From Candidatus Dormiibacter spiritus (lineage in GTDB: Bacteria; Chloroflexota; Dormibacteria; Dormibacterales; Dormibacteraceae): DNA of 42,235 bases. Shown here piece by piece: positions 41,790-42,235 of this stretch (its first letter is position 1; each line of letters begins with the position of its first letter). The DNA lies in assembly GCA_003244185.1 (NCBI GenBank), contig QHBT01000057.1:1-42235 (forward strand), written 5' to 3'. A program made the translations under genes and the position numbers. The notes beneath the pieces are model-generated. The model did not search any database, was not told where the DNA came from, and saw nothing but the letters and a program-made list of their open reading frames with translations.

Positions 41790-42235
41790 AGGCACGGGGC
41801 CAACGAGTGCCCGGTCCGGTTTCGCTTCCCCGCCGTGGACTTCTGGTCGATCGCAAGCGCGTGCCAACTGGCGGGCGGAGTCAAGGCCGCTGCCGTAAGG
41901 TTCGATGTGCTGAACTGCAGCAGCCGTCGCCGGACGCCGGGTCAGCGTAGCGGCCGCCGCTGCCTTCTCCGCTGAGTGCCCTGATTCGCGAGCAAATCGT
42001 CCAACGAGTTGGATAACGGGAAGGACTCGCACGGACAGACGGAGCCCTATCGGGGCGAAACTGGGCAGCATGCCGGCTCAGGGAGATGTGAACGTGTTGC
42101 GTCCCTGTCACCTACTTCCCAGGGCGCTGACCCCCACACTCGTGCCAGCGGGCCACGGTCTACAAACGCGTCAACCCATTATCCGGTGACAACAAGTCGC
42201 CGACCTCGCCGTGGCTCTAGCAGCCAGTCCGGGAA
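41790..42235. other. Terminal interval without recognised genes
   Basis: About 445 bp; open frames here lack family resemblance and ribosome binding sites. Confidence 0.4.

Overview
The window is a GC-rich bacterial chromosome segment with mostly tightly packed housekeeping genes. Gene content, frequent GTG/TTG starts and repeated TANNNT boxes 6-9 nt before start codons (leaderless transcripts) suggest an uncultivated soil-type lineage in the Chloroflexota/Dormibacterota-Actinomycetota neighbourhood. That placement is inference; no rRNA gene is present to confirm it.

Layout. 0.1-5.7 kb: an M16 peptidase converges on a minus-strand block of lepB, parB, parA and a CPBP membrane protease, with three parS-like motifs around the par genes. 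5.7-10.7 kb: a truncated sigma-70-like protein followed by a complete glycine cleavage set gcvT-gcvH-gcvPA-gcvPB. 10.7-18.0 kb: gyrB-plsX-fabF-gyrA, with two fatty-acid/phospholipid genes lying between the gyrase subunits. 18.0-23.9 kb: small membrane and regulatory genes (a GAF-like protein, DedA, UspA with a small membrane protein, two RCK/TrkA-N proteins, a 47-residue zinc-ribbon protein) and a minus-strand operon of hypothetical protein, PHP phosphoesterase and PfkB kinase. 23.9-24.4 kb: a noncoding region with a perfect DnaA box, an inverted near-perfect one and a 12-bp palindrome with a parS-type core; together with the oriC-associated genes parAB, gyrBA and rpsF-ssb-rpsR this makes a candidate replication origin.

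24.4-33.1 kb: a small protein, an HTH regulator, an M24 peptidase, a membrane-anchored His-rich protein, rpsF-ssb-rpsR, a serine/alanine-glyoxylate aminotransferase, serA-DUF1015, an FmdB zinc ribbon and thioredoxin. 33.1-35.7 kb: a SARP/BTAD-type regulator with a degenerate receiver-like tail is divergent from two tandem Tat-exported ferritin-like proteins. The shared intergenic region has two copies of the heptamer CAAAGGT at 11-bp spacing, the layout of SARP operators.

35.8-39.8 kb: a DUF6457-like gene and a complete selenocysteine tRNA (selC). The 3' 64 bp of selC are repeated perfectly at 39575-39638, bracketing about 3.4 kb that holds a glutathione-independent formaldehyde dehydrogenase, a GYD protein, a membrane protein and a broken hypothetical gene. 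Paired 12-bp-period copies of TGACAGCCAA lie inside both ends and once outside, like arm-type binding sites of a tyrosine integrase, but no integrase gene is visible. I read this as a small, probably decayed genomic island inserted at selC. 39.8-42.2 kb: sparse DNA with a YggT-family protein and a frameshifted type II haloacid dehalogenase.

Metabolically the genes share a C1/glycine/serine theme: the glycine cleavage system, a glyoxylate aminotransferase, phosphoglycerate dehydrogenase, formaldehyde dehydrogenase, and the tRNA needed for selenoenzymes such as formate dehydrogenase.
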